In this document: in pieces, positions 1 through 12,540 of the stretch
How the letters are laid out: each line of letters starts with the position of its first letter
Position numbering within the stretch: the first letter of the stretch is position 1
Notes under the pieces: model-generated
Databases searched by the model: none
Told to the model about the DNA's origin: nothing
The model's input: only the letters and a program-made list of their open reading frames with translations
Source of the DNA: Thiobacillaceae bacterium
Lineage (GTDB): Bacteria; Pseudomonadota; Gammaproteobacteria; Burkholderiales; Thiobacillaceae
Reading direction: 5' to 3'
NCBI GenBank assembly: GCA_025054655.1
Contig: JANWZL010000076.1
Span: 1-40,300, forward strand
DNA: 40,300 bases
Translations under genes and position numbers: made by a program

Positions 1-114
1 GCCGGCAGAAGACCGCTGTAGGCGCGCTGCGGATTGCGGCCGAGCGCCCATGATGTTGACGGCTGCGCACTGTGGGTGTCCCTGCGCGCGCCTACTCACC
101 CTGCCCCCTATCCC

Positions 115-1518
115 ATGTTACCGACCATCGTCCTTGTCGGACGGCCCAATGTGGGCAAGTCCACCCTGTTCAACCGTCTGACGCGCACGCGCGATGCGCT
201 GGTGCACGACCAGCCGGGGCTGACACGCGACCGCCATTACGGGCGTGGGCGCATGGGGGAGAAACCTTATCTGGTGGTGGACACCGGCGGCTTTGAGCCG
301 GTGGCCGACAGCGGCATCCTCGCCGAGATGGCCCGCCAGACCTTGCAGGCCATCGATGAGGCCGACGCCGTGGTGTTCCTGGTCGATGGGCGGGTGGGGC
401 TTACCCCGCAGGACAAGCTGATCGCCGATCGCTTGCGCCGCTGCACTTGTCCTGTCTATGTCGCGGTGAACAAGACCGAGGGCATGCCGCCGGCCACCGC
501 GGTGGCCGAGTTCCACGCCCTGGGGCTGGGCGAGCCGCACGCCATCTCCGGCGCGCATGGCGATGGGGTGCGCGAGCTGATCGATCTCATCCTGCAGGGG
601 CTGCCCGCGGTCGAGGAGCCCGAGCCGGTGGCTGCAGCGCAGCCGCGCATCGCCGTGGTCGGCCGGCCCAACGTGGGCAAGTCCACCCTGGTCAACAGCC
701 TGGTGGGCGAGGAGCGCGTGATCGCCTTCGACCAGCCGGGCACCACGCGCGATGCCATCGAGGTGCCGTTCGAGCGCGAGGGCCGCCGCTACACCCTCAT
801 CGACACCGCCGGCGTGCGCCGCAAAGGGAGGGTGAACGAGACGGTGGAGAAGTTTTCGGTGATCAAGACCCTACAGGCCATCGAGCAGGCCAACGTGGCC
901 ATTCTCATGCTGGATGCGCGCCAGGATATCGCCGAGCAGGACGCGCACCTGGCCGGCTTCATCCTCGAGGCGGGGCGGGCGGTGGTGGTGGCGGTCAACA
1001 AATGGGACGGACTGGACGCCTACCAGCGCGAGCAGGTGAAGAAGGCGCTCGCCCGCCGGCTGGGTTTCCTCTCCTTCGCCCGCGTGCACTACATCTCGGC
1101 CCTCAACGGCAGCGGTCTGGGCGAGCTGATGCGTTCGGTGGACGCGGCCTATGCCGCGGCCATGGCCAAGTTGCCCACGCCCAAGCTGACCAAGGTGTTG
1201 CAGGAGGCGGTGGCCCACCACGCGCCGCCGCGTGCGGGCCTGTTCCGCCCCAAGCCGAAATATGCCCACCAGGGGGGGCAGAACCCGCCTGTCATCGTCA
1301 TCCACGGCACCCACCTGGAAGGCATCGGCGCCGACTACCGGCGCTATCTGGAAAACGCCTTCCGCACCGCCTTCAGATTGGAAGGCACGCCGCTCAGACT
1401 GGAGCTGAAGGCCAACGTCAACCCCTACGAGGGGCGCAAGCCCAAGCCGCTCAGCGAGCGCCAGCTCAAGCGGGCGCAGCGGCAGCGCCGCCGGCGGCGC
1501 AAGTTGTTCGCCGATTGA
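115..1518 (+). CDS. der: Ribosome biogenesis GTPase Der (EngA), tandem G domains
   Basis: Two [10 protein letters not shown]-loops ([25 protein letters not shown] and [17 protein letters not shown]), two DTAG/DTGG motifs, NKTE/NKWD, C-terminal KH-like basic tail; start ATG at 115 (MLPTIVLVG) rather than ORF start 34. Confidence 0.97.
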   Translation: MLPTIVLVGRPNVGKSTLFNRLTRTRDALVHDQPGLTRDRHYGRGRMGEKPYLVVDTGGFEPVADSGILAEMARQTLQAIDEADAVVFLVDGRVGLTPQDKLIADRLRRCTCPVYVAVNKTEGMPPATAVAEFHALGLGEPHAISGAHGDGVRELIDLILQGLPAVEEPEPVAAAQPRIAVVGRPNVGKSTLVNSLVGEERVIAFDQPGTTRDAIEVPFEREGRRYTLIDTAGVRRKGRVNETVEKFSVIKTLQAIEQANVAILMLDARQDIAEQDAHLAGFILEAGRAVVVAVNKWDGLDAYQREQVKKALARRLGFLSFARVHYISALNGSGLGELMRSVDAAYAAAMAKLPTPKLTKVLQEAVAHHAPPRAGLFRPKPKYAHQGGQNPPVIVIHGTHLEGIGADYRRYLENAFRTAFRLEGTPLRLELKANVNPYEGRKPKPLSERQLKRAQRQRRRRRKLFAD

Positions 1519-1665
1519 CGCGCACGCCGCCGCACAGACGGCCCTGCAGCCTGTGGCCTGTATGGTGCGTGGCGGGATGCCGGTCTTTTCGCTTCACCCG
1601 CCAGCCCCCCACTGCACTCCACCCGAGGAATGCCCGCCGCGCAAGCCGCTCATGCCGCGGGCTGG

Positions 1666-3135
1666 CTAGTCCGCAAGGACTGAGCGCCTTAGCTCAGACG
1701 CGCGCAGGCTGCGCTCCCACAGCGTGCGCCCATCGGCGTCGTGGCTGCGCAGGACCAGCATGCGCTCCTCGGCCGAGCCGGTGACCTCGATGCTGCAGAA
1801 GTTGCGCTGGGTGACCAGCGTGCCCGGCACCCGCAGCGGGTTGTCGGCTTCCGCCCCGCGCGGGTTGTGCGGCCGCGCTGTGAGCGGCGAGCAGGTCAGT
1901 TCGTACAGGGGATAGAAATCCCTCACCTCGCGCCGCAGCAGTTCGGTGTGGTGGCGGTCGCCCGAGAGGAAGACGACGCCGGGGATGTTCTGGCGCTTGA
2001 GCCAAGCAAGGAAGGCCTCGCGCTCGGCGCTGAAGTTGTGCCAGCCCTCGAACGGATGGCCGTCGTTGAGGAACTGGCTGCCGCCGACGATGAACTTGAA
2101 GGTGGCGCGCGACTGGATGAGGGCCTGTTTGAGCCAGTCGAGCTGCTCAGGGCCGAACATCACCTTGTGCTCCGTCAGCGCAAGCTGCGGGCTGCTCAGA
2201 AAACGCCGGCCGAGCAGGCGCGTGAGCGGGTTCTGGCTCAGGGCCCAGTCGCGCGCCTCGCGCATGAGGTCGATCTCCTCCTTCGCCAGCTGGGTCTTGT
2301 CGGCGCTGCGATAGAAGCGGTTGTCGAGCAGGAAGAAGTCGGCGTCGTGGAAGGAGAAGGCGGTGTAGATGCCGGGCAGCTCGCGCAGCCCGTAGCTCGG
2401 GTTGGCCCAGTAGCGCTGGAACAGGCGCAGGCTCTCGTCCTTGAAGACGAAGCTGCGGTTGGCGTCGTTGGGGCCGTAGTCGTGGTCGTCCCAGACGGCA
2501 TAGTGCGGCATGGCGGCGAGCAGCGGCTGCAGCTCGGGCAGCGAGCGGCTGTGCCGGTAGCGGGCGTTCATGCCCCAGGGCGAGGCGTAGTCGGCCGCGC
2601 GCAGATAGACGTTGTCGCCCAGCCACAGCATCAGGCCGGGGCGCGCAGCCTCGGCGGCATGACGGGCGATGCTTTGGAAGATGTGGTAGCCGCCGCCGCG
2701 GGGCGGGCCGGGCGGATCGAAGGGCGGGTCGTTCACATAGGCGCAGGAGCCGAGATAGAGGGTGAAATCGGCTGCCGAGGGTGAGGCCGGCGGTGTGCTG
2801 AAGGCGTAAGGGCCGCGCACCGACGGCGACTGGCCGTCCAGTCGCAGCCGGTAGCCATAGTGCGTGCCGGGGGCGAGGTCGGTGAGGGTGATGCGCGCCG
2901 TGTGGTCGCTGGCCGCCTCCAGCCGTACCCTGGGGCTCACACGCCGCTGCTGCGGGTTGGCGCTGGGCCAGTACTCGATCTCGACCTCGGCCGACGCCTC
3001 GGCCTGCAGCCAGATGTCGGCCGTGCGTGCGGTCAGGTGCCCCAGCATGGGCCCGGCGGTGAGCCGTTCCGCCCGGGCCGGAACGGCCGACAGGCCCAGG
3101 AGCAGAGCGAAGAGGACGAGTTGGCGGCGCATCAC
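1666..3135 (-). CDS. PhoD-like alkaline phosphatase D family metallophosphatase, secreted
   Basis: N-terminal signal-like MMRRQLVLFALLLGLSAVPARA; YLGSCAY, WLGDNVYLR, WDDHDYGPND, GGSQFLND, FLSGDRHHTEL motifs typical of PhoD family. Confidence 0.9.
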   Translation of the reverse strand: MMRRQLVLFALLLGLSAVPARAERLTAGPMLGHLTARTADIWLQAEASAEVEIEYWPSANPQQRRVSPRVRLEAASDHTARITLTDLAPGTHYGYRLRLDGQSPSVRGPYAFSTPPASPSAADFTLYLGSCAYVNDPPFDPPGPPRGGGYHIFQSIARHAAEAARPGLMLWLGDNVYLRAADYASPWGMNARYRHSRSLPELQPLLAAMPHYAVWDDHDYGPNDANRSFVFKDESLRLFQRYWANPSYGLRELPGIYTAFSFHDADFFLLDNRFYRSADKTQLAKEEIDLMREARDWALSQNPLTRLLGRRFLSSPQLALTEHKVMFGPEQLDWLKQALIQSRATFKFIVGGSQFLNDGHPFEGWHNFSAEREAFLAWLKRQNIPGVVFLSGDRHHTELLRREVRDFYPLYELTCSPLTARPHNPRGAEADNPLRVPGTLVTQRNFCSIEVTGSAEERMLVLRSHDADGRTLWERSLRASELRRSVLAD

Positions 3136-3279
3136 GGGTCACGCTTCGCGTACAGGCAATGATGCGCCCCGTGCAGGCGCGTGTCGATCAAACGGGCGAA
3201 TACAGGCATACACAAAGCTTTTTGCCGCACGCGGGCTTTCATGCTGCAATCTCCCTCATCGACCGCCTCCTCCAATGAT

Positions 3280-4443
3280 ATGCAGATCGGCCCGCGCGAG
3301 ATCACCACCCCCTATCGCCCCATCCCGCTGGAAGTGCCCGAGGGCATGAAGCCCAACGAGTTCTTCAACAGCACCGAGAACCTGAACGACCTGGAGCACA
3401 ACAACGGCCTGCTGCGCAACCCCGAGGGCCTGCTGCTCTATCGCAAGGCGCTGGGGCACAGCAATCTGTTCGACTGCTCCATCATCTACAACACCTCGCG
3501 CACGATCCTCGACCCGCTGGGCCGGCCCGTGCGCCGCACCCAGGTGCCGGAAGCGGTGAAGAACGTCTGGAACCGCATGAACCAGATCATCTTCGCCTAC
3601 ATGCTGGAGACCTTTCCCGACCCCGACCGACACCTCGTGCTGGCCGGCGAGGCGAGCCTGGATGCCACCTGGCCGCTGAGTGCGCCCGGGGTGCCCTCCA
3701 TCCGCATGATCCACAACCACTTCATCGTCTTCGACAAAAGGGAGCTGGCGCAGGCCCCGCTCGCCGACCCCGACAACCCCAACCTCACCGACGGCGGCCA
3801 GCATTCCCTGTTCCAGGCCCACATGCGCGAGGTCTATCGCCGCTTCTTCGACGGGCTGGAACTCAAGATCCTGCGCCCCTGCGAGGCCGGCGCCTGCCGT
3901 ATCGGGCTTACGGGCTACCCGCAAGGGCTGCCCAGCTGGGAGGTGCAGGGGGGGGCCGAGGCGCTCAAGGAGGTCCGTTTCTGGCGCGAATACGACATGA
4001 TCCTCATGGGCTTCCTCGACTTCTACCGCACCTTCTTCGGCCAGGTCTCCACCCGCAACTCGCCCATGCCCAAGGACGTCTACTTCCCGCATCTGGTCGA
4101 AGAGCGGCTGTTGTTCGACAACGATTTCCTCAAGACCGCCAAGATGGTGCGCGACCGCTGCCTGCACGACGCCCGTTACGCGCACGCCATCCGCTGGCAG
4201 CCGGCCTTCAAGCAGCTCGTCTATCGCAACGACCGTGGGCAGCTGATCGTCACCATCAGCCAGAATTCCATCGGCAACGCCATCACCGAACTGCTGGGGG
4301 TGGTGGTGCGCCGCGTGCCGGACGCGGAAGGCTATGCCCGCGCCGAGCCGGCGCTGCTGGAGCACCTGTTCGCGGTGCGCCGACGCCTGGTCGAGGCCGA
4401 CTGCGGCGAGGCCATGGCCACGCCGCAGTGGGGCACCGACTGA
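3280..4443 (+). CDS. Uncharacterised protein (possible HIT/GalT-like IHNHFIVF segment)
   Basis: Long ORF 3181-4443 with coherent protein composition; start uncertain (GTG 3181, ATG 3241 or ATG 3280). No family recognised with confidence. Confidence 0.7.
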   Translation: MQIGPREITTPYRPIPLEVPEGMKPNEFFNSTENLNDLEHNNGLLRNPEGLLLYRKALGHSNLFDCSIIYNTSRTILDPLGRPVRRTQVPEAVKNVWNRMNQIIFAYMLETFPDPDRHLVLAGEASLDATWPLSAPGVPSIRMIHNHFIVFDKRELAQAPLADPDNPNLTDGGQHSLFQAHMREVYRRFFDGLELKILRPCEAGACRIGLTGYPQGLPSWEVQGGAEALKEVRFWREYDMILMGFLDFYRTFFGQVSTRNSPMPKDVYFPHLVEERLLFDNDFLKTAKMVRDRCLHDARYAHAIRWQPAFKQLVYRNDRGQLIVTISQNSIGNAITELLGVVVRRVPDAEGYARAEPALLEHLFAVRRRLVEADCGEAMATPQWGTD

Positions 4444-4552
4444 CCCCACGGGCGGGAACATAGGGGCCGTCGCCGTGTTCAAATGGGGTGTGCCGTTGCA
4501 AATGCGGTAACATACACCCCTTGTATGACCGATACGTTGAAATGGTGAAACG

Positions 4553-4795
4553 ATGAGCAAAGGGCAACAATTACAAGACCCGTTCCTGAATGCGCTCAGG
4601 CAGGAGCAGATCCCGGTCGCCGTCTATCTGGTCAACGGCATCAAGCTGCAGGGCCATATCGACAACTTCGACCAATACGTGGTCCTGCTCAAGAACGCCG
4701 TCACCCAGATGATCTACAAGCACGCCATCTCGACGGTGGTGCCTTCGCGGCCGGTGCAGTACCGTGCGCAGGAGGATACGCCTGCCGCGGATTGA
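4553..4795 (+). CDS. hfq: RNA chaperone Hfq
   Basis: [66 protein letters not shown] is canonical Hfq. Confidence 0.99.
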   Translation: MSKGQQLQDPFLNALRQEQIPVAVYLVNGIKLQGHIDNFDQYVVLLKNAVTQMIYKHAISTVVPSRPVQYRAQEDTPAAD

Positions 4796-4897
4796 CGGCG
4801 TGCGCCCGCATGTGCGCGCGCCGGCCACGGGCGCAAGGGTGCGGGGCAGCGCGGCCGATCGCCCGTGCATCACGCCTGAGCGGACAGCCCCACACCG

Positions 4898-6055
4898 ATG
4901 ACCGAAGCTGAGCGGGCCGTCTTGGTCGGCATCGATGTGGGTGCGCCCGATCATCGCGCGAGCCTGGAAGAGCTCGCCGCCCTGGCGCACAGCGCCGGCC
5001 TTGCGGTGGTGCGCGTCGTCGAGGGCCGCCGGCAGCGGCCGGATGCCGCCACCTTTGCCGGCGCGGGCAAGGTCGCCGAGATCGCCGCCGCGGTACGCGA
5101 CGAGGCCGCCCGGGTGGTGGTGTTCGACAATGAACTGTCCCCCGTGCAGGAGCGCAACCTGGAACGCGCCCTGCAAGCACACGGGGCCGACTGCCGGGTG
5201 CTGGACCGCACGGCGCTGATCCTGGACATCTTCGCCCAGCGGGCGCGCAGCGACGCCGGCAAGCTGCAGGTGGAGCTGGCACGGCTCAAACACTACGCCA
5301 CCCGGCTCGTGCGTGGCTGGACCCACTTGGAGCGCCAGCGCGGCGGCATCGGTCTGCGCGGCGGCCCCGGCGAGACCCAGCTGGAGATCGACCGGCGCCT
5401 GATCGCCGGCAAGATCAAGACCATCGAGGGCCGGCTGGCCAGGCTCGAACAGGCCCGCGCCATCCAGCGCCGCGCGCGCAACCGCGGTGGGGTGTTCGCC
5501 GTGTCGCTGGTGGGCTACACCAACGCCGGCAAGTCCACCCTGTTCAACCGGCTCACCCGCTCGGGGGTGTATGCCGCCGACCAGCTCTTCGCCACCCTGG
5601 ACACCGTCAGCCGCCGGCTGTGGCTGCCCGAGGCCGGCCCGGTGGTGCTGTCCGACACCGTCGGCTTCATCGAGCGGCTGCCGCACAGCCTGGTGGCGGC
5701 CTTCCACGCCACCCTGGAAGAGGCGGTCGAGGCCGACCTGCTGCTGCACGTGGTGGACGCCGCCCACCCCGAGCGCGAGCGCCAGATCCAGGCAGTCGAG
5801 CGCGTGCTGGCGGAGATCGGGGCGGCAGAGGTGCCGCAGATCAGGGTGATGAATAAGATCGATCTGACGGGGGCGGCGCCCCATGTGACGCGGGACGAGT
5901 GTGGTAACATCGTCGCGGTCCATTTGAGCGCACACACCGGCGCGGGCCTGGACCTGCTCAAACGGGCCCTCGGCGAACGGGCGGCGGCCCATGGCCGGCC
6001 GCGGCGACAAGAAAGGCTCGCAACAGCGGAAGTCACAGCAGATGGCTTGGAATGA
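4898..6055 (+). CDS. hflX: Ribosome-associated GTPase HflX
   Basis: [55 protein letters not shown]; follows hfq as expected. Confidence 0.98.
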   Translation: MTEAERAVLVGIDVGAPDHRASLEELAALAHSAGLAVVRVVEGRRQRPDAATFAGAGKVAEIAAAVRDEAARVVVFDNELSPVQERNLERALQAHGADCRVLDRTALILDIFAQRARSDAGKLQVELARLKHYATRLVRGWTHLERQRGGIGLRGGPGETQLEIDRRLIAGKIKTIEGRLARLEQARAIQRRARNRGGVFAVSLVGYTNAGKSTLFNRLTRSGVYAADQLFATLDTVSRRLWLPEAGPVVLSDTVGFIERLPHSLVAAFHATLEEAVEADLLLHVVDAAHPERERQIQAVERVLAEIGAAEVPQIRVMNKIDLTGAAPHVTRDECGNIVAVHLSAHTGAGLDLLKRALGERAAAHGRPRRQERLATAEVTADGLE

Positions 6056-7226
6056 TCCCCAGTGGGGCAACCGCAACGACGCGGGGCCGCCCGACCTGGA
6101 CGAATTGTGGCGCCGGTTCAACCAGCGCCTGGGCGGCATGTTCGGACGCCGCGGCGGGGGTGGTGCGCAGGGGCCGGGCGAGGGCGAGGGGTTCAGGCTG
6201 CCCGGCGGTGCGGGGCTCATCGCCGCCATCGTGGCGGCCGTCTGGCTCGCCAGCGGTTTCTACATCGTCGAGGCCGGCGAGCGTGGCGTGGTGCTGCGCT
6301 TCGGCAAATACGTGGAGACCACGCTGCCCGGTCTGCGCTGGCACCTGCCCTATCCGTTCGAGTCGGTCGAGGTGGTCAACGTCGATCAGGTGCGCACGGT
6401 GGAGGTGGGCTACCGCAAGGACGTCAAGTCCAAGGTCCTGTCGGAGTCGCTCATGCTCACCGACGACGAGAACATCATCGACCTGCAGCTGTCGGTGCAA
6501 TACCTGATCAAGGACCCGGAGGACTATCTGTTCATGAACCGCGACCCCGACGAGGCGGCGATGCAGGTCGCGGAGACGGCCATCCGCGAGGTGGTGGGCA
6601 AGAGCAAGATGGACTTCGTGCTCTACGAAGGGCGCGCCGAGATCGCCGACCGGGTGACCAAGCTCATGCAGCAGATCCACGACCGCTACCGCACCGGCAT
6701 CCTGATCAGCAAGGTCAACCTGCAGAACGCCCAGCCGCCCGAGCAGGTGCAGGCGGCCTTCGACGACGCGGTCAAGGCCGGGCAGGACCGCGAGCGGCTG
6801 AAGAACGAGGGCCAGGCCTACGCCAACGACGTCATCCCCAAGGCGCGCGGGGTGGCGGCGCGGCTGATCGAGGAGGCCGAGGGCTACAAGCAGCGCGTGA
6901 TCGCCAACGCCGAGGGCGAGGCCGACCGCTTCAAGAAGATCCTGGTCGAATACGGCAAGGCGCCCCAGGTCACGCGCGAGCGCCTCTATCAGGAGGCCAT
7001 GCAGCAGATCCTCGCCAGCACCACCAAGGTGCTCGTCGACGCCAAGGGCGGCGGCAACCTGCTGCTGCTGCCCTTGGACAAGCTCATGCAGATGGCCGGT
7101 GCGCCAGCGGCGCCGGCGCTGGCCGAGGCCGCGCAACCGCCGGCGGACGCCGCGAGCAACCGCAGCGAGGGCCTGTTCCGCTCGCGCGACGCCTTCCGTA
7201 GCCGTGAGCGGGAGGAGCGGCCATGA
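6042..7226 (+). CDS. hflK: FtsH protease modulator HflK (SPFH/band 7)
   Basis: MAWNDPQWGNRN N-terminus, Gly-rich segment, TM, GVVLRFGKYVETTLPGLRWHLPYP; ATG at 6042 overlaps the hflX 3' end. Confidence 0.97.
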   Translation: MAWNDPQWGNRNDAGPPDLDELWRRFNQRLGGMFGRRGGGGAQGPGEGEGFRLPGGAGLIAAIVAAVWLASGFYIVEAGERGVVLRFGKYVETTLPGLRWHLPYPFESVEVVNVDQVRTVEVGYRKDVKSKVLSESLMLTDDENIIDLQLSVQYLIKDPEDYLFMNRDPDEAAMQVAETAIREVVGKSKMDFVLYEGRAEIADRVTKLMQQIHDRYRTGILISKVNLQNAQPPEQVQAAFDDAVKAGQDRERLKNEGQAYANDVIPKARGVAARLIEEAEGYKQRVIANAEGEADRFKKILVEYGKAPQVTRERLYQEAMQQILASTTKVLVDAKGGGNLLLLPLDKLMQMAGAPAAPALAEAAQPPADAASNRSEGLFRSRDAFRSREREERP

Positions 7227-8098
7227 GGAACATCGGCAACTGGGTGGTCGGCGCCCTCGTCCTGCTGATCCTGGCGTCATTGTCGCTGTACACGGTGGAT
7301 CAGCGCCAGGCCGCGCTGGTGTTCCAGCTCGGCGAGATCGTGGCCGTGCGCAAGGAACCCGGCCTGTACGTCAAGGTGCCGCTGCTGCAGACGGTGCGCT
7401 ATTTCGACACGCGCATCCTCACCCTCGACGCCTCCACCCCCGAGCGCTTCATCACCTCGGAGAAGAAGAACGTCCTGGTGGACTATTTCGTCAAGTGGCG
7501 CATCGTCGACGTGCAGAAGTTCTACGTCAGCTTCAAGGGCGACGAGGGCCGCGCCATGAACCGCCTCGCCCAGACCATCAACGACGGCATGCGGGCCGAG
7601 TTCGGCAAGCGCACCGTACACGACGTGGTCTCCGGCGAGCGCGATGAGGTCATGGAGGTCCTGCGCAAGAACGCGGACGTCGACGCGCGCCGCTTCGGCG
7701 TGCAGGTGACCGACGTGCGCATCAAGCGCGTGGACCTGCCGACCGAGGTGAGCGAGGCGGTCTACCGCCGCATGGAGGCCGAGCGCAAGCGGGTGGCCAA
7801 CGAGCTGCGCGCCACCGGCGCGGCCGAAGCCGAGAAGATCCGCGCCGATGCCGACCGTCAGCGCGAGGTGATCATCGCCGAGGCCTATCGCGAGGCCCAG
7901 CGCATCAAGGGCGAGGGCGATGCGCGCGCGGCGGCCATCTACGCCGAGGCGTTCGGCCGCAACCCGGAGTTCTACGCCTTCTGGCGCAGCATGGAGTCTT
8001 ATCGCACCAGCTTCCGCAACAAGAACGACGTGCTGGTGCTGCAGCCGAACTCCGAGTTCTTCCGCTACCTGCGCTCGCCGCGCGGCAGCGGCAAATGA
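7223..8098 (+). CDS. hflC: FtsH protease modulator HflC
   Basis: TVDQRQAALVFQLGEIV..., LTLDASTPERFITSEKKNVLVDYFVKWRI; 4-nt overlap with hflK. Confidence 0.97.
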   Translation: MRNIGNWVVGALVLLILASLSLYTVDQRQAALVFQLGEIVAVRKEPGLYVKVPLLQTVRYFDTRILTLDASTPERFITSEKKNVLVDYFVKWRIVDVQKFYVSFKGDEGRAMNRLAQTINDGMRAEFGKRTVHDVVSGERDEVMEVLRKNADVDARRFGVQVTDVRIKRVDLPTEVSEAVYRRMEAERKRVANELRATGAAEAEKIRADADRQREVIIAEAYREAQRIKGEGDARAAAIYAEAFGRNPEFYAFWRSMESYRTSFRNKNDVLVLQPNSEFFRYLRSPRGSGK

Positions 8099-8116
8099 TG
8101 CCTGTGGCCCGTCGTC

Positions 8117-8304
8117 GTGGGACTGGGTGAGATCATCCTGCCGGCGCTGGCGTTGATGCTCATCATCGAGGGCATCCTCCCGTTCGCCTCGCCCGCAACC
8201 TGGCGTGAGGCCTTCAGCCGCATGATCCGGCTGCGGGACGGCCAGATCCGCTTCATGGGCCTCGCCTCCATGCTGGCTGGCCTACTGCTGCTGTGGCTCG
8301 CGCG

Positions 8305-8308
<4 letters not shown>
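8117..8308 (+). CDS. DUF2065 (YjeT-like) small membrane protein
   Basis: 63 aa: MGLGEIILPALALMLIIEGILPFASPATWREAFSRMIRLRDGQIRFMGLASMLAGLLLLWLAR; typical position between hflC and hisZ. Confidence 0.88.
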
Positions 8309-10778
<2,470 letters not shown>

Positions 10779-10797
10779 GCCGGCCCAGCGGGCAGGG

Positions 10798-10822
10798 GTC
10801 GCGGCTTACGCCGCTCCTACAG
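10798..10822. repeat. REP-like palindromic repeat (CTGTAGGAGCGGCGTAAGCCGCGAC on the - strand)
   Basis: gtcgcggcttacgccgctcctacag: short palindrome GCGGCTTACGCCGC with GTAGGAG-type flank, resembling dispersed REP sequences of gammaproteobacteria. Confidence 0.7.
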
Positions 10823-10948
10823 GTTCGTCGTACAGCCCGGCCGCAGGCAGGACAGTGGCACCGGCGGTCTGCTGCGCGCTACCACGCTCTGCGCTCAGCC
10901 CCTGATCGAGGGCAGCGCATGCGGGACAGCACGGTGGTGGCTACCCGC

Positions 10949-12379
10949 TCAGCGGCCAGAGGTGAGCACCAGCATGCGGTACAGCCAGGCATAGCGCTGG
11001 GCGCTCGCCTCCCAGCTAAAGTCCTTGTGCATGCCGGCCAGCATCATACGCCGCCAGCTATCGGGGTCGCCCCAAAGGGCGAGCGCGCGTTCCATGGCCT
11101 GCCAGAGACCTTCAGCCGAGGGCTCGAGAAAGACGAAGCCGGTGACCCCGTCCTCCACCGTGTCCTTGAGCCCCCCCACGGCATGCACCACCGGCACGGT
11201 GCCGTAGCGTTGGCTGTACATCTGGTTCAGCCCGCAGGGTTCGAAGCGCGAGGGCATGAGGAAGAGGTCGGCGCCGGCCTCCACGCGGTGTGACAGCCCC
11301 TCGTCGTAACCGACGATGGCCGCGATGCGGCCCGGGTGACGAGCGGCCACCGCCTGACAGTCGGCCTCCAGATGGGCCTCGCCCTTGCCCAGGATGACCA
11401 GTTGCCCGCCGGCCGCCACCCACCGGTCGGCCACGGCCAGGATCCAGTCGATGCCTTTTTGATAGGTCAGACGCGAGATCACGCCGGCGAGCGGCGCCTG
11501 CGGCAGGGGGTCGAGGTTCAGGTCCTGCTGTAGGGCCAGTTTGCAGCGGCGCTTGCCGGTGAGCGCGCGGGCCGAGTAGCTGCAGGGCAGGTGCAGGTCG
11601 CTGGAGGGGTTCCAGTCGGCCGTGTCGATGCCGTTGAGGATGCCCGTGAGCCGCTCGCGACGGCCGGCGAGCAGACCCTCCAACCCCATGCCCAGGGGGG
11701 CGCGCTGGATCTCCTCGGCGTAGCTGGGGCTCACCGTACTGATCCAGTCGGCGTAGTACAACCCCGCCTTGAGGAAGGAGAAATTGCCGTAGTACTCCAC
11801 CCCGTCGATGCTGAAGCTTTCGGCCGGCAGACCCAGCGCTGTGACCAGGTCGGGCGGGAAGATGCCCTGATAGGCCAGGTTGTGCACGGTCATCAGGGCA
11901 GGCACGGGCCGGCCGGCGAAGTGCAGGTAGGCCGGCGCGAGCCCCGTCTGCCAGTCGTTGCAGTGCAGCAGGTCGGGCCGCCAGTCCAGCGGCGAGGCCG
12001 GGCTGGAGAGCAGGGCGGCGATGCGGGAGAGGAGGGCGAAGCGCCAGGCGTTGTCGGGGTAGTCGCGCCCATGGGCGTCCTGGTAGGGCCCCCCTTCGCG
12101 CTGGTAGTGATAGGGATAGTCGATGACGTACAGCGGCACGCCGCTGTCCGGCATACGCCCCTGCAGCAGCCGCACCGCGCCAAAGCCGGGCAGGTCGTAC
12201 AGCCATGCCCGCTCCTGCAGGTCGAGGGCGCCGGCGAGGACGGCGCTATAGCCGGGCAACAGCAGGCGGCAGTCCAGACCGATCGCGCACAGCGCCGCCG
12301 GCAGGGCGGCGGAGACGTCGGCCAACCCGCCCGTCTTGACCAGGGGGCGGGCCTCGGGGGTGGCGAATAGGACCTTCAT
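10949..12379 (-). CDS. glgA: Glycogen synthase (ADP-glucose, GT5)
   Basis: MKVLFATPEARPLVKTGGLADVSAALP..., TVHNLAYQGIFP, FEPCGLNQMYSQRYGTVPVVHAVGGLKDTV; ATG at 12379 chosen inside the longer ORF. Confidence 0.96.
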   Translation of the reverse strand: MKVLFATPEARPLVKTGGLADVSAALPAALCAIGLDCRLLLPGYSAVLAGALDLQERAWLYDLPGFGAVRLLQGRMPDSGVPLYVIDYPYHYQREGGPYQDAHGRDYPDNAWRFALLSRIAALLSSPASPLDWRPDLLHCNDWQTGLAPAYLHFAGRPVPALMTVHNLAYQGIFPPDLVTALGLPAESFSIDGVEYYGNFSFLKAGLYYADWISTVSPSYAEEIQRAPLGMGLEGLLAGRRERLTGILNGIDTADWNPSSDLHLPCSYSARALTGKRRCKLALQQDLNLDPLPQAPLAGVISRLTYQKGIDWILAVADRWVAAGGQLVILGKGEAHLEADCQAVAARHPGRIAAIVGYDEGLSHRVEAGADLFLMPSRFEPCGLNQMYSQRYGTVPVVHAVGGLKDTVEDGVTGFVFLEPSAEGLWQAMERALALWGDPDSWRRMMLAGMHKDFSWEASAQRYAWLYRMLVLTSGR

Positions 12380-12540
12380 GGCAGGGGCGTGACGGGTGGC
12401 GCGGACGCGCGGCCTGGGCATGGGCGGGCGGTTGTCGTTCGCATCGGAGCGATTGTGCGGACTATACCATTCCCGCATGACGCTGCCGCAGGCGCGGGGG
12501 TGATTCCGGTAGGCCAGCCTGCCCCTTGGTTGGCGGATAT

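Noticed and set aside
1668-1681. Small hairpin AGTCC-GCAA-GGACT at the phoD-like 3' end
   Set aside because: Short stem overlapping coding sequence, no T-tract; chance likely.
447-1784. 445-aa + strand ORF overlapping der
   Set aside because: Arg/Gly/Ala-rich out-of-frame translation of der; no motifs. The same applies to most other overlapping track ORFs.
3256-4560. 434-aa - strand ORF antisense to the uncharacterised + strand protein
   Set aside because: Composition typical of a mirror frame; the + strand frame has better protein character and codon usage.
6042-6055. hflX/hflK 14-nt overlap and multiple ATGA/GTGA overlaps as unusual
   Set aside because: Ordinary translational coupling in compact operons.
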